Shown piece after piece: positions 8,202 to 16,651 of a DNA stretch of 64,000 nucleotides. Origin of the DNA: Salinactinospora qingdaonensis (GTDB lineage: Bacteria > Actinomycetota > Actinomycetes > Streptosporangiales > Streptosporangiaceae); assembly GCF_039539445.1 (NCBI RefSeq), contig NZ_BAABDD010000013.1, positions 89,184 to 153,183 of the forward strand, read 5' to 3'. Under the pieces are notes generated by a model. The model saw only the letters and a list, made by a program, of their open reading frames with translations. It ran no database searches and was not told the DNA's origin. The stretch's first letter is position 1, and each line of letters starts with the position of its first letter. Made by a program: the position numbers and the translations under genes.

Positions 8202-9071
8202 TCAGTCTCCGCTCAAGTGAGGTGGCTCGGTCCCAGAGGCCAGTGCTTGGAGAAACGCCACCGAGCGCTCCGTCGAGCCTGCAGCCGCTTGAACCTTGTC
8301 GAATATCAGCGTATATCGACTGGTTTGATCGCTGCTCTCCAGGTAAAAACCGTCTTGTTCCGCTTCGATGTAGACCACCTGATCCAAACCTGAGAAGTCC
8401 AGGATGAGGAACTGCCCCGCCACTCCCGCATGGGCGCCTTCCTCGAAGCGCAGGATCTGGATGTCGATGTTCGGACGGCAACTCATCTCGATCAGATGCT
8501 GGAGTTGGCCCCGCATGACTTCCGGGCTACCGACCTGGCGGCGAATCGCTCCTTCGTCGATGATCGCCCATAGCCGGGGAGGGCTCTGCTTTCGCGTCAG
8601 GATCTTCTGGCGAGCGATCCGGGCATCGATCCGCCGCTGGATCTCCTCATCGGTGGCGCCTGCCGCACGATCGAGGATGGCGCGCATGTACTCCGGTGTT
8701 TGCAGCAGTCCAGGGATGAGGGTTATCTCGAAGTCGCGGATCACCGTCGCTTCGGCCTCGAACTCGATGTAAGGACCAGGGAGGATGTCGGAGTAGCGGT
8801 GCCACCAGCCGCGCTTTCCTGACTGCCGGGCCAACTCCGCGAGCGCATCAGTCTCCGCGTCGGCCACCTTGTAGAGCCGACATAGCGCGATGATGTCGGC
8901 AGCCCGAATCTTCTGATTCCTCCCATACTCAATCCGGTGGATTTTCGACCGGTTCCACCCCATTGCTTTCGCCGCGTCCTCTTGGGATAGGTCTGCCGCT
9001 TGGCGGAGCTTCCTCATCTTCAGCATGAGATGCCGGCGACGCACCGGAGGCCCCTCACCTTCTGTGGACAC
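8202..9071 (-). CDS. XRE-family regulator with DUF5753 domain
   Basis: The protein has about 289 residues. The HTH spans MLKMRKLRQAADLSQEDAAKAMGWNRSKIHRIEYG, and a long DUF5753 domain follows (typical words PGLLQTPEYMRAIL and GQFLILDFSG). This is the standard partner of the DUF397 gene just downstream. The start is placed at GTG 9071 because a GGAGG lies eight bases upstream; ATG codons at 9086 and 9107 are also in frame. It is divergent from two small genes starting at 9250. Confidence 0.92.
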   Translation of the reverse strand: MSTEGEGPPVRRRHLMLKMRKLRQAADLSQEDAAKAMGWNRSKIHRIEYGRNQKIRAADIIALCRLYKVADAETDALAELARQSGKRGWWHRYSDILPGPYIEFEAEATVIRDFEITLIPGLLQTPEYMRAILDRAAGATDEEIQRRIDARIARQKILTRKQSPPRLWAIIDEGAIRRQVGSPEVMRGQLQHLIEMSCRPNIDIQILRFEEGAHAGVAGQFLILDFSGLDQVVYIEAEQDGFYLESSDQTSRYTLIFDKVQAAAGSTERSVAFLQALASGTEPPHLSGD

Positions 9072-9161
9072 AGTCTTCTCCTCCATCTGGGGCCGGGACG
9101 TGATCATAGCTGTTGCGAACTGTTCATATCAGGACATTAAACCCGATTAAAAATCGCACCG

Positions 9162-9189
9162 TTGCATTTTTGCGCTGCTGCGGTAATCA
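9162..9189 (+). promoter_or_regulatory. Predicted sigma-70-type promoter
   Basis: TTGCAT (9162-9167), a 16-bp spacer and TAATCA (9184-9189) lie in an AT-rich divergent region, 60 bp before the gene at 9250. This is a sequence match only. Confidence 0.45.
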
Positions 9190-9249
9190 TGGAGGCATCC
9201 TGAGTACCCGAGCCGGACTTAGCATCCGGCCTGACCCGAGAGGGGTCCC

Positions 9250-9564
9250 ATGGTTGTGTTGTGTTTTACCTCGTTGCTCTATGCGTTTGCGTGGATACAT
9301 GGTGCCGCTTCTGGTGGCTCCGGTGATGGGCGGTGTGCGTCGGGGCGTCGGGCGCGGGTGTGCCCTTACGTGATGGGGGCGGGCCGCATCCCCGACTATG
9401 CGCGGTTCGCTGAGCTGGCCGAGAACCACACCGATTGCTGGCAGGTCGGCTACGACTACGACTCCACGCTGCCCTACCGGGCGTGTGACCACCGTGGCCT
9501 CGCCGCTGTGGAGTCCGAGCCCCACACAGGCGGTCGTACCGACACCGAGGAGGATCGGTCATGA
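9250..9564 (+). CDS. Hypothetical protein, 104 aa
   Basis: The ATG at 9250 follows a good site (GAGAGGGG, four bases of spacing). The protein has a hydrophobic start (LCFTSLLYAFAWIHG) and then a polar part with two cysteines in a CWQVGYDYDSTLPYRACDHRG segment. No family was recognised. Its stop overlaps the ATG of the next gene (ATGA), so the two are translationally coupled. Together with the XRE/DUF397 pair upstream, this layout is common in actinomycete accessory regions. Confidence 0.6.
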   Translation: MVVLCFTSLLYAFAWIHGAASGGSGDGRCASGRRARVCPYVMGAGRIPDYARFAELAENHTDCWQVGYDYDSTLPYRACDHRGLAAVESEPHTGGRTDTEEDRS

Positions 9565-10019
9565 TCCAGCAACAGACTGAAGCCCATCGGGCTAACCAGC
9601 CCCAGCCCCAGCCCCGGTCTCGGTCGTGCCGGGCGTGTGGGCACCCGCCGTGCCGGGCGGCGCGGGCGCGCCGGGCGCCGCGCAGGTGGGGCCGCTCGCT
9701 GGAGTTCGCCACCGAACACGCCCACGCGGCGTCGCTCCAGCGCCGGTTTCCCGGCGCGATCGTGTGGTGGGGCGAGGCGGGCCAGACCTACCGGGCGTTG
9801 CTGCCCGACCATGGCCTGATCGAGTCGGCCGAGGCCGACAACCTGTCCACGCTGCTGCGATGCCGCATGGCCCGCCCCCAGCCCCGTGGCCAGACTCGTG
9901 GCCGAACCCGGGTGACGCCGCGCTCCCAGTCCCCGAACTGGTGTCTGACCGGAACCCAAACCCCGCGCCCGCACCACACCTATGGCGCCACCTCCGGCAC
10001 CTGGCAGCCCACCCCCTAA
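9561..10019 (+). CDS. Hypothetical Arg/Pro-rich protein, 152 aa
   Basis: The ATG at 9561 overlaps the stop of the upstream gene by four bases. The protein is basic. A CRACGHPPCRAARARRAPRR segment gives two CxxC-like pairs and may bind metal. The middle (SLQRRFPGAIVWWGEAGQTYRALLPDHGLIES) looks like folded sequence, while the C-terminus is Pro/Arg/Thr-rich and probably disordered. No family was recognised. Its coupling to the 104-aa gene is the main reason to believe it is real. Confidence 0.55.
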   Translation: MIQQQTEAHRANQPQPQPRSRSCRACGHPPCRAARARRAPRRWGRSLEFATEHAHAASLQRRFPGAIVWWGEAGQTYRALLPDHGLIESAEADNLSTLLRCRMARPQPRGQTRGRTRVTPRSQSPNWCLTGTQTPRPHHTYGATSGTWQPTP

Positions 10020-11061
10020 TCACCCCGCTATGACTCACCACCAAGGAAACGCCGTGCGCGGAGGCCCGCCCCCCTCGCGCCCGCGCGCGGCGATTTCGTG
10101 GCTCCCGTGGGAGGTTGGCACTACTGAGGGAAAGCGTGGGGGCGGTCGACTAGTCCTGGTCGGTCAGAAGGACGCGCTCCAAGCGCGGCCACAGCCGTGC
10201 AGACAGTCCAGGCCGACCAAATCGTCCCGCTGCTCGACGGTGAGGGCGGCGTGAAGTGTCACCGGTTTTCCCGTGGAAAAAATGTGCCTCGTCCCAACCC
10301 GAAAACCCGTTCCGGGATTTTCAGACCCTGTTTTGCTCACCATCGCATTACCATTGGCCTGGCCGCTATAACAACCTCTGTCGCGGTCTCTGCTACCACT
10401 GATTGAGAGAGGAAGGTGCACACTTCAGAGGTCGACATATCACGCATTCTGCTAACGGCATTGCTAACCCACAAGCTCTAAGTCGAAATTTCTGAATACA
10501 GAGGTTCGACAGCTGTAGGGGCGCCTTCGGCGGGCCGCTGAATCCTGGCAGGTGACATCGATGAAGAACCGCCCCGCTGAATGCGACTGGGGCCTCGCGA
10601 CGATCACCAATACCTCCCGAATCGGTCAGTACATCGTTTCCTGTTGGAAGGCTATGTGGTTCGTGGTTTCCGTACATGTCTAGGCCGAACTCTCAGATGA
10701 AGCCTTCTCCTGCGACTCGTGGCGTACCACTTGCGCGGCCAGAATGCCCTTGACTCTACCGCCGCGGGGTCCGTGTCGCGCCCCCAACTCATACGCACGT
10801 GAACCCCAGCGGAGGGCAAGTTGGACCTTTTCCCGCACCCCCGCGACGTGTGCTCCTGGACCCTGTGTCCCATACGAGCCCGTGTCGCGGACCGGCGTTC
10901 GACCAGCCCACGTTGGCTTTATCCACCGCATGCAGAGACGCGGGTGCATTTATCGACTGCTCAACCTCCGACTTCCTAGATGGCCTGTTCGGCGGCCGAG
11001 AAGGATTACCGGGTACCTACTGCGCGCCTGAGACCTCCTGTGCGAAAGGGATCGATACACC
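10020..11061. other. Long gap with no supportable gene
   Basis: About 1.04 kb between the hypothetical pair and the enolpyruvyl-transferase gene. Open frames on both strands are short, lack ribosome-binding sites and show no family resemblance. A minus-strand frame at 10680-10949 looks mildly protein-like (ALRWGSRAYELGARHGPRGG) but is not convincing. Composition is lower in GC around 10250-10640 than in the neighbours, in keeping with acquired or decaying DNA. Confidence 0.5.
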
Positions 11062-12345
11062 TTGCTCCAGGACACCGTCACCGTTCACGGTGGTTACGCT
11101 CTGACCAGCCCTGCGACCGTCACTCCGACCCCGAGCAAGAACGCCGGACTGCCGCTGCTGGCCGCCGCGCCTTGCGTCGGCGTACCGGTGTTGGTGCATT
11201 CCGTGCCCAGCTCCACCGATATCCGCACTCTTGTGGAACTCATGCAAACAGCGGGCCTTTCGGTCGCGATAGAAGGGCGTTCCCTTGTCAGTTCGCCCGA
11301 GCATGCCCGTGGCATGGTCGGTGATCTGTCCTCGGCCGTACGCATTCGTGCCTCCTACTACTTGGTGCCGGCTCTCCTGGGCGCCTACGGTCGGGCTGAT
11401 CTTCCCTGGCCGGGCGGTTGCGATATCGGCCAGCGCGCTATGGATTTGCATTTCTGGGTGTATGCGGCATTCGGCGACTCCAGCACCACCGGTATCGGCG
11501 GCTATACGGTAGAGGCGGGCTCCGCGGTTGGAACCGTCCGTATCGAGTTGCCGTTCCGTTCCCGCGGCGCGACGGTCGCCGCAGCCCTGCGCGCGGTGGT
11601 CGCTCGCCGCAGGCTGGTACTGGTCTGGCCCAATCGCTCACCAGAAGTGGAAACACTTGTCAACGCTCTGAACCTGGCCGGTTATCCGGCCGTGTTTGAC
11701 GACGACACCCTGTACCTTGAGGGCGATGCGGCGCCTACCGCAGCGCAGTGGCGGGTACCCGGCGACAAGATCGAAATCGGCACTCTGCTGTGCGCGGCAG
11801 CCGCCACTGGTGGTCGCGTCCGTATCGGCGCCGTGGAGCCCGCGCACCTCGGCTCGTTCGTGCCGGCCCTGCACACGCTGGGATTCGACGCAGTCACCGG
11901 TATCGGCACTGTCGAACTCGACGCCTCCCGTACGGGCCTCTCCGCTGACCTGGTGGCCGTCGCCGATCTGGAACCCGGCGGATTGGATGCCGACTTCGAG
12001 CCGCTATTAATGGTGCTCGCCCTGGGCAGAGCAGGGCACCACCTCTTCGGCGACGCCATCAATCCGGGCCGCCATGGTCATCTGCTTCCCCAACTGGCTC
12101 GCTTCGGCGCCCACATCACAACCGAGTCCGCGGTGCGGTGCCGTCTGCGCGGCCCGCAGGCTTTGCGACCGGCCCAAGCCCGCGCCACTGACATCCGTAC
12201 CGGTGTCGCGGTTCTCCTGGCCGCTCTAGTCGCCCCCGGTGAATCCCGCATCGAGGGTCTGGCCCAGGTTGCACGCGGCCACGAGGACCTACTGGGCGTC
12301 CTGTCGAGCTTGGGCGCTTACATACAGCATGAGGTGCCAGCGTGA
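11062..12345 (+). CDS. MurA/EPSP-type enolpyruvyl transferase paralogue
   Basis: The protein has 427 residues, close to MurA (about 420). Near the N-terminus PTPSKNAGLPLLAAA keeps the Lys-Asn pair (26-27) that contacts UDP-GlcNAc in MurA. WPGGCDIGQRAMDLH carries Cys120, which corresponds to the PEP-binding Cys115 of MurA. The rest follows the inverted alpha/beta-barrel repeat pattern but diverges strongly from housekeeping MurA. Transfer of the enolpyruvyl group of PEP to a nucleotide-type acceptor is the likely reaction. Relatives in nikkomycin and polyoxin clusters (NikO/PolA type) act on UMP. The start is TTG at 11062 with a weak AAAGGG upstream. It overlaps the next gene by four bases (GTGA). 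Substrate is inference. Confidence 0.8.
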   Translation: MLQDTVTVHGGYALTSPATVTPTPSKNAGLPLLAAAPCVGVPVLVHSVPSSTDIRTLVELMQTAGLSVAIEGRSLVSSPEHARGMVGDLSSAVRIRASYYLVPALLGAYGRADLPWPGGCDIGQRAMDLHFWVYAAFGDSSTTGIGGYTVEAGSAVGTVRIELPFRSRGATVAAALRAVVARRRLVLVWPNRSPEVETLVNALNLAGYPAVFDDDTLYLEGDAAPTAAQWRVPGDKIEIGTLLCAAAATGGRVRIGAVEPAHLGSFVPALHTLGFDAVTGIGTVELDASRTGLSADLVAVADLEPGGLDADFEPLLMVLALGRAGHHLFGDAINPGRHGHLLPQLARFGAHITTESAVRCRLRGPQALRPAQARATDIRTGVAVLLAALVAPGESRIEGLAQVARGHEDLLGVLSSLGAYIQHEVPA

Positions 12346-13547
12346 GCCCGCCCGCACCACCCATGCTGAGCGGGATCGTCGCCACCACCGACGTCCACTC
12401 TCACCTGGAACGTGCCGCTGGCCTACTGAGTCTGCTGGAGTCCGAACGCGGCCGCAGCCTGCGCGTGGACTGCGGCGACTTCTTCGAGGGCACCGGCTAT
12501 TACCGCATGGGCGGCGGTGGGCTGGAGCGGCGTCTCCTCGCCAACTTCTACGACGCCGTGGTCGTGGGCAACCATGGCTACGCCCACCATTACCGCGACC
12601 CCGCCGTGGCGGCGGTGACAGTATGCGCCAACGTTGTCGACACTGCCGGGCAGCCGGTCTGGCAACCAGTGCGGACAGCCATGATTTCGGGGCGTAACGT
12701 CGCCATTACCGGCATTATCTCGCCCCAGGCTCTAGCCTGCGTCCCTTCCCATGAGCGTTACGGCCACAGCGCCATAGCCCCCGCCTCGGCGCTGCGATCC
12801 CTGATGGGCACCTGCGACGCGCAGGCATGGGTTGTCCTGTCTCATAGTGGCTTCGAATTCGACCTCGCCCTCGCCCGCGCTTTGCCCGGCTTGGATGTCG
12901 TATTCGCAGGGCACTGCCATAGCCCGCATAGCGGGCCCCGCAGAGCCGGAACCGCGGTGGTGGTCAAAGGCGCCGAACTCGCCGAGGGCTATGCCCACGC
13001 CGTCCCCCGCGGTGCAACCTGGCGGGCTACCACCCACGCCATGCCGGCGGCCGACTCGGTGGCGCCCACGCCCTCGGCACGTGCAGTGCTATCCGAGACG
13101 GAGGCGATGCGCTCCAGGGCCTCCATTCTGGGGGCGCTGGACGATCCCTATCAGGACACGATCGTCGACCCACCCGCGCTCGCGGCGGCTGTCGCAAGCG
13201 CTACCCACCACGCAACCGGCCAGCCGGTGTTGCTCAACGCCACCGCCTTGCGCCCAGTACGGCTGGGCACGGAGCTGACCGACTGGAACCTGCTAGAGAT
13301 CGACCCCTTCGCCAACATTTTCGTCAAGGCCGAACTCGAATCGCCTCTGACCCGTTACGACTGGCGTGCTTTGACCGCAGCGGTGGGGCCGGTAGCCCAC
13401 CACCCTGGCAAGCCGAGCGGACAAAACATAGTAACTACCGCCTATCTCGCGCAGACACACCTGGGCGCCCGCAGGCTGGCGCCGACCGGGCTAGAACTGG
13501 GCGAACTGCTCACCGATGTGCTCACCACCCGGAGAGGCCGCTGGTGA
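12342..13547 (+). CDS. 5'-nucleotidase/UshA-like metallophosphoesterase
   Basis: The protein has 401 residues. Calcineurin-type metal motifs appear in order: DVHSH (D-x-H), VDCGDFFEG (GD), VVGNHGYAHH (GNH), LSHSGFE and FAGHCHS (GHCH). The glutamate usual in GNHE is glycine here. The C-terminal part from about residue 230 resembles the substrate domain of 5'-nucleotidases. There is no signal peptide, unlike exported UshA, so it should act in the cytoplasm on a nucleotide made in this operon. Starts with GTG overlapping the stop of the transferase gene and ends overlapping the deaminase-like gene, four bases each time. Confidence 0.82.
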   Translation: MSPPAPPMLSGIVATTDVHSHLERAAGLLSLLESERGRSLRVDCGDFFEGTGYYRMGGGGLERRLLANFYDAVVVGNHGYAHHYRDPAVAAVTVCANVVDTAGQPVWQPVRTAMISGRNVAITGIISPQALACVPSHERYGHSAIAPASALRSLMGTCDAQAWVVLSHSGFEFDLALARALPGLDVVFAGHCHSPHSGPRRAGTAVVVKGAELAEGYAHAVPRGATWRATTHAMPAADSVAPTPSARAVLSETEAMRSRASILGALDDPYQDTIVDPPALAAAVASATHHATGQPVLLNATALRPVRLGTELTDWNLLEIDPFANIFVKAELESPLTRYDWRALTAAVGPVAHHPGKPSGQNIVTTAYLAQTHLGARRLAPTGLELGELLTDVLTTRRGRW

Positions 13548-14068
13548 TCTTGACCGGAGCCGAGATCAATGAAGCCCGCGCCGACGGACGTATCCGCATC
13601 GACCCCTATAGCCCCCGCCAGGTAAACCCCAACAGCTACAACGTTCGGCTGGGGGCGGCGCTCCACGTCTACACCGAACCAGTCCTCGACGCTCGCAGCC
13701 CTAATCCCACACGCGAGATGGCCATTCCCGCTGGTGGGCTTGTGTTACAGCCCGGAGAGCTTTATCTGGGCCACACCATCGAGGCAGTCGGCTCGGACCA
13801 CTATGTGCCCCTACTGGAAGGGCGCTCTAGTGTGGGCCGCCTGGGGCTGTGGGTGCAGATCACCGCCCCCGTAGGAGACATCGGCTTTTTCGGGCAGTGG
13901 ACACTGCAACTCACCCCGGTGCAACCGCTGCGTGTCTATGCCGGCATGCAGATTGGCCAAATCATGTTCGAGGTCTCCCGTGGTCACATCGACCTGTACA
14001 CCGGGAAGTACCAGGGGGCTCAAGGCCCTCGGGCCTCAGAACTATGGCGTGGGGCGGTGGCCCCGTGA
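13544..14068 (+). CDS. dCTP deaminase-like protein with altered catalytic residue
   Basis: The protein has 174 residues and the dUTPase/Dcd fold: N-terminal VNPNSYNVRLG, then LLEGRSSVGRLGL (the Ser and Arg that bind the nucleotide phosphate in Dcd), DIGFFGQWTLQL and the C-terminal YAGMQIGQIMF. In active Dcd the strand after GxWT ends in Leu-Glu, with the glutamate as general base. Here it is Leu-Gln (codon CAA). Deamination may be lost or changed, leaving nucleotide binding or another reaction. Starts GTG inside the phosphoesterase stop and overlaps a second Dcd-like start at 14065. Not labelled dcd because housekeeping function is unlikely in this cassette. Confidence 0.8.
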   Translation: MILTGAEINEARADGRIRIDPYSPRQVNPNSYNVRLGAALHVYTEPVLDARSPNPTREMAIPAGGLVLQPGELYLGHTIEAVGSDHYVPLLEGRSSVGRLGLWVQITAPVGDIGFFGQWTLQLTPVQPLRVYAGMQIGQIMFEVSRGHIDLYTGKYQGAQGPRASELWRGAVAP

Positions 14069-14160
14069 TTCTCACTCGGGCCGCAATCGGCGCAGCCGTG
14101 GCCGCAGGCGAAATACTCATCGACCCCTTCGACCCCGAGCGTCTCTCCCCTTGTTTCTTT
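14065..14160 (+). pseudogene. Second dCTP-deaminase-like gene, only the 5' end left
   Basis: GTG at 14065 overlaps the preceding stop by four bases, and the first 30 codons (ILTRAAIGAAVAAGEILIDPFDPERLSP) parallel the N-terminus of the gene before it. Similarity fades after about 14150, where sequence belonging to a tnpB element begins; the frame itself stays open to 14271. The rest of the gene is not found to the right of the element, so this was not a simple insertion. The exact junction, within about 14140-14180, cannot be fixed by eye. Confidence 0.7.
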
Positions 14161-14176
14161 ACTGTAAAACCGGGGT

Positions 14177-15003
14177 GTGCGGATGGCGTACATGTACTGG
14201 GTCTCCCCGGATTCCGAGCAGGCGGCCCAGGTGGGCCGCACGTTCGGGTGTGTGCGGCTGGTGTGGAATAAGACCCTGGTCGAGCGCTGCGAGGCCTACC
14301 ACCAGGGCGGCGAACAGACCTCCTATGCCCAGACCGATGCGGCGTTGACCCGGTGGAAGAAGACCACCGAGTGGGGGCGTCCGAGATATCGGCGGTGCCG
14401 CTGCAGCAGACCCTTAGGCACCAGCACACGGCTTTCCAGCACTTCTTCGCCGGACATGCCCGCTACCCTCGCTTCAAGAGCAGGAACGGGCGTCAGGCCG
14501 CCCACGACACCCGTCGTGCGTTCCGTATCCGCGGCGGTGAACTGTTTCTGGCCAAACAGAAGGCACCCCCGCGCCTGGCGTGGTCGTGGCCCGAGGTCGA
14601 CCTGGCGAACCTGAACCCGCCCACGGTGGTCGTCGCCTGCGAACCCGACGGCCGCTTCTACGTGACCTTCGCCGTCGACACCGAGGTCCCCGCCTCTGTG
14701 CCAGCGACGGGCACCACGGTCGGCATCGACCTGGGCGTGAAGAATCTCGCGACGCTGTCCACGGGGGAGACGATCGCCCACCCGCGCCATGTGGAGCGCA
14801 AAGCCCGGCACCTCAAGCGGTACCAGCGGATGGTGGCGCGCAGGCAGCCCGGGTCGAACAACCGCCGCACGGCGAAGAAGAAGGTCGCTGCCGTCCACCG
14901 CAAAATCCGCCACGCCCGGACCGACTTCCTGCATAAGACCACGACGCGGCTGGTGCGCGCGCACGACACCATCGCGATCGAGGACCTCAACGTGGGAGCA
15001 TGA
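14177..15003 (+). pseudogene. tnpB: TnpB (IS200/IS605-type) gene, frameshifted and truncated
   Basis: The N-terminal part (YWVSPDSEQAAQVGRTFGCVRLVWNKTL) runs in one frame from 14177 to about 14371. The protein continues in a second frame (SAVPLQQTLRHQHTAFQHFFAGHARYPRFKSR, then GIDLGVKNLATLSTG and IEDLNV). The shift falls at or next to a run of five G at 14372-14376. RuvC-I Asp and RuvC-II Glu are present, but the frame stops right after IEDLNV. The zinc-finger and RuvC-III region are missing; a tail-like stretch (GTAEKPGRN) survives to about 15110. TnpB is the RNA-guided nuclease of these elements, and this copy cannot be active. No TnpA is nearby. Confidence 0.85.
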
Positions 15004-15120
15004 CCGCCTCGGCGCGCGGCACCGCCGAAAAGCCGGGGCGCAACGTCGTGCAGAAGCGCGGCCCGACCGGGTGGGTCGGTTCGACGCCGGCTGTCCGCAT
15101 TCGGCGGGTAGCGCCCGGTC

Positions 15121-15172
15121 AACGGCTCCTCTCGCGATCCCGCGGGTTGACGGGGAGGAGAGAGGAGCCGTT
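15121..15172 (-). terminator. Hairpin downstream of the esterase gene
   Basis: AACGGCTCCTCTC (15121-15133) pairs with GAGAGGAGCCGTT (15160-15172), a 13-bp stem with a 26-nt loop. It lies 44 bp past the esterase stop and probably ends that transcript. Confidence 0.6.
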
Positions 15173-15215
15173 GGGTTCGTGGGCTTCGACCTCGCCTGGA
15201 GGTGCGTTGCGGAAG

Positions 15216-16169
15216 CTACCGGGTGAAAGCGTTACGCAGCGCGGTGACGAACTCCCGGCGTAGCCGTTCCCCCAGTTCGATGCCCTCGAAGCCGAAGTAG
15301 CCGTGGAAAGCGCCGGGGTGGATGTGGAGTTCGGCGGGCACGCCGGCTCGGAGCAGCCGCTGGGCGTAGGTGATGTTCTCGTCAAGGAAGAGATCGAGGG
15401 AGCCGACACCGATGAAGGTGGGCGGGAGTCCGGCGAGGTCGTCGGCGCGCGCGGCGGCGGCGTAGGGGCTCACGCCGTCGCGGCCGGGCTCGTGGCCCAG
15501 CAGCGAGGCCCACCCGAAGGCGTTGTCCCGGTTGGTCCACACGAACTCCCCGACATAGGGGTTGAGGTCGGGGTTAGTGCAGGTGCGGTCGTCGATCATG
15601 GGGTAGATCAGCATCTGGGCGCGCATCGGCACCTTCGCGCGGTCGCGCGCGAGCAGGGCCAGAGCGGCGGCCAGCCCGCCGCCGGCGCTCTCGCCGCCGA
15701 TGACGATACGGTCGGCGTCGATACCGAGATCGCCGGCCTTCTGGTGGGTCCACTCCAGGGCGGCGTAGCAGTCCTCAACCGGGCCGGGGTGGGGGGTCTC
15801 GGGGGCCAGCCGGTAGTCGACCGAGACTGTGACGCAGCCGAGTTCTTCCGCGAGGGCTTCCAGGAGCGGCTGGTTCTGGTCAGCCGAGCCCAGCACGTAG
15901 CCGCCGCCGTGAATCCACACCAGCGCGGGCAGCGCCTCCTGTGACGCCTGAGTTGGGCGCGTCACCAGCACTCGTACCTCCGGAGCGCCCGCAGGTCCGG
16001 GGAGCTGGTGCTCGGCGGTGGTCACGTTGCCGCTTTCGTGGGGCGGGGCCAACTGTAGCTGTGCCATCTCCTCGCGCACCTGCGGCAGGGTCTGCGCCGA
16101 CAGGTTCAAGACGGGAAACGCGTCAAGCATGGCCGTGAGTTGCGGGTCCACGAGATGTCTGGTGTTCAA
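15216..16169 (-). CDS. Alpha/beta-hydrolase, HSL-type esterase
   Basis: The protein has about 317 residues. The oxyanion-hole motif HGGGY and the nucleophile motif GESAGGG are typical of the hormone-sensitive-lipase family (bacterial family IV carboxylesterases). They are followed by an aspartate in GSLDLFLDE and a histidine in HPGAFHGYFGFE. It hydrolyses small acyl or aryl esters; no export signal is visible. TTG at 16169 has AGAAGG at good spacing and the recognisable protein starts there (NTRHLVDPQLTAMLDAFP). An ATG at 16226 would add 19 low-complexity residues. It stands alone, followed by a hairpin. Confidence 0.88.
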   Translation of the reverse strand: MNTRHLVDPQLTAMLDAFPVLNLSAQTLPQVREEMAQLQLAPPHESGNVTTAEHQLPGPAGAPEVRVLVTRPTQASQEALPALVWIHGGGYVLGSADQNQPLLEALAEELGCVTVSVDYRLAPETPHPGPVEDCYAALEWTHQKAGDLGIDADRIVIGGESAGGGLAAALALLARDRAKVPMRAQMLIYPMIDDRTCTNPDLNPYVGEFVWTNRDNAFGWASLLGHEPGRDGVSPYAAAARADDLAGLPPTFIGVGSLDLFLDENITYAQRLLRAGVPAELHIHPGAFHGYFGFEGIELGERLRREFVTALRNAFTR

Positions 16170-16651
16170 GGGCGTGCCTTCTGAAGGGGGTGCATGCCGC
16201 CCGTGGGGAGGGGCGGCTGGTGACACAGGCAGACATGAGGACGAGGGGCCCGCCGCGGTCGCCCGGGGCGTGCGGTGAATCGCGGGCGTTCCCTGGTCGA
16301 TCCGGGCGTGTCGGGGCCGTGCCTGGGCAGCCTCCTCGTCCCGGTTCGCGCCGCATGCGCCCGTTGACGCGGGGAGACGGCGCCTCTGTTGTCGAGTGGG
16401 TCGTTCGCAGTGGTGTCGCGTGGCTCACTCCGGCCACAGCGCCCACCGTACTCTCAACCGAGCCGCCCGCCGCCGCGCGGGGCACGCGCTTGGTGGCGCG
16501 TTGGGTGCATCCCGTCCACAGCCGGTGGAAATTCGCCGGTGGCAAGGTCGTCTCTCCTGGCCGTACTCCTGGAGACGTGCGTAATCCCTCGATCACCGCG
16601 AGGCGCCGCGTCGGCAGGCGCGGAAGGCGAAGAAGCGCCGGCGTGGTCTTG
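16170..16651. other. Gap with no recognisable gene
   Basis: 482 bases between the esterase start and the AfsR-like stop. The open frames are shadows of base composition (Arg/Pro/Gly-rich). No hairpin or promoter was convincing. Confidence 0.5.

Noticed and set aside
8202..9071. XRE/DUF397 pair as a toxin-antitoxin system
   Set aside because: DUF397 pairs are known developmental and metabolic regulators in actinomycetes; there is no toxin-like feature here.
10680..10949. Minus-strand frame as a hypothetical protein
   Set aside because: No ribosome-binding site and no recognisable similarity; left as gap.
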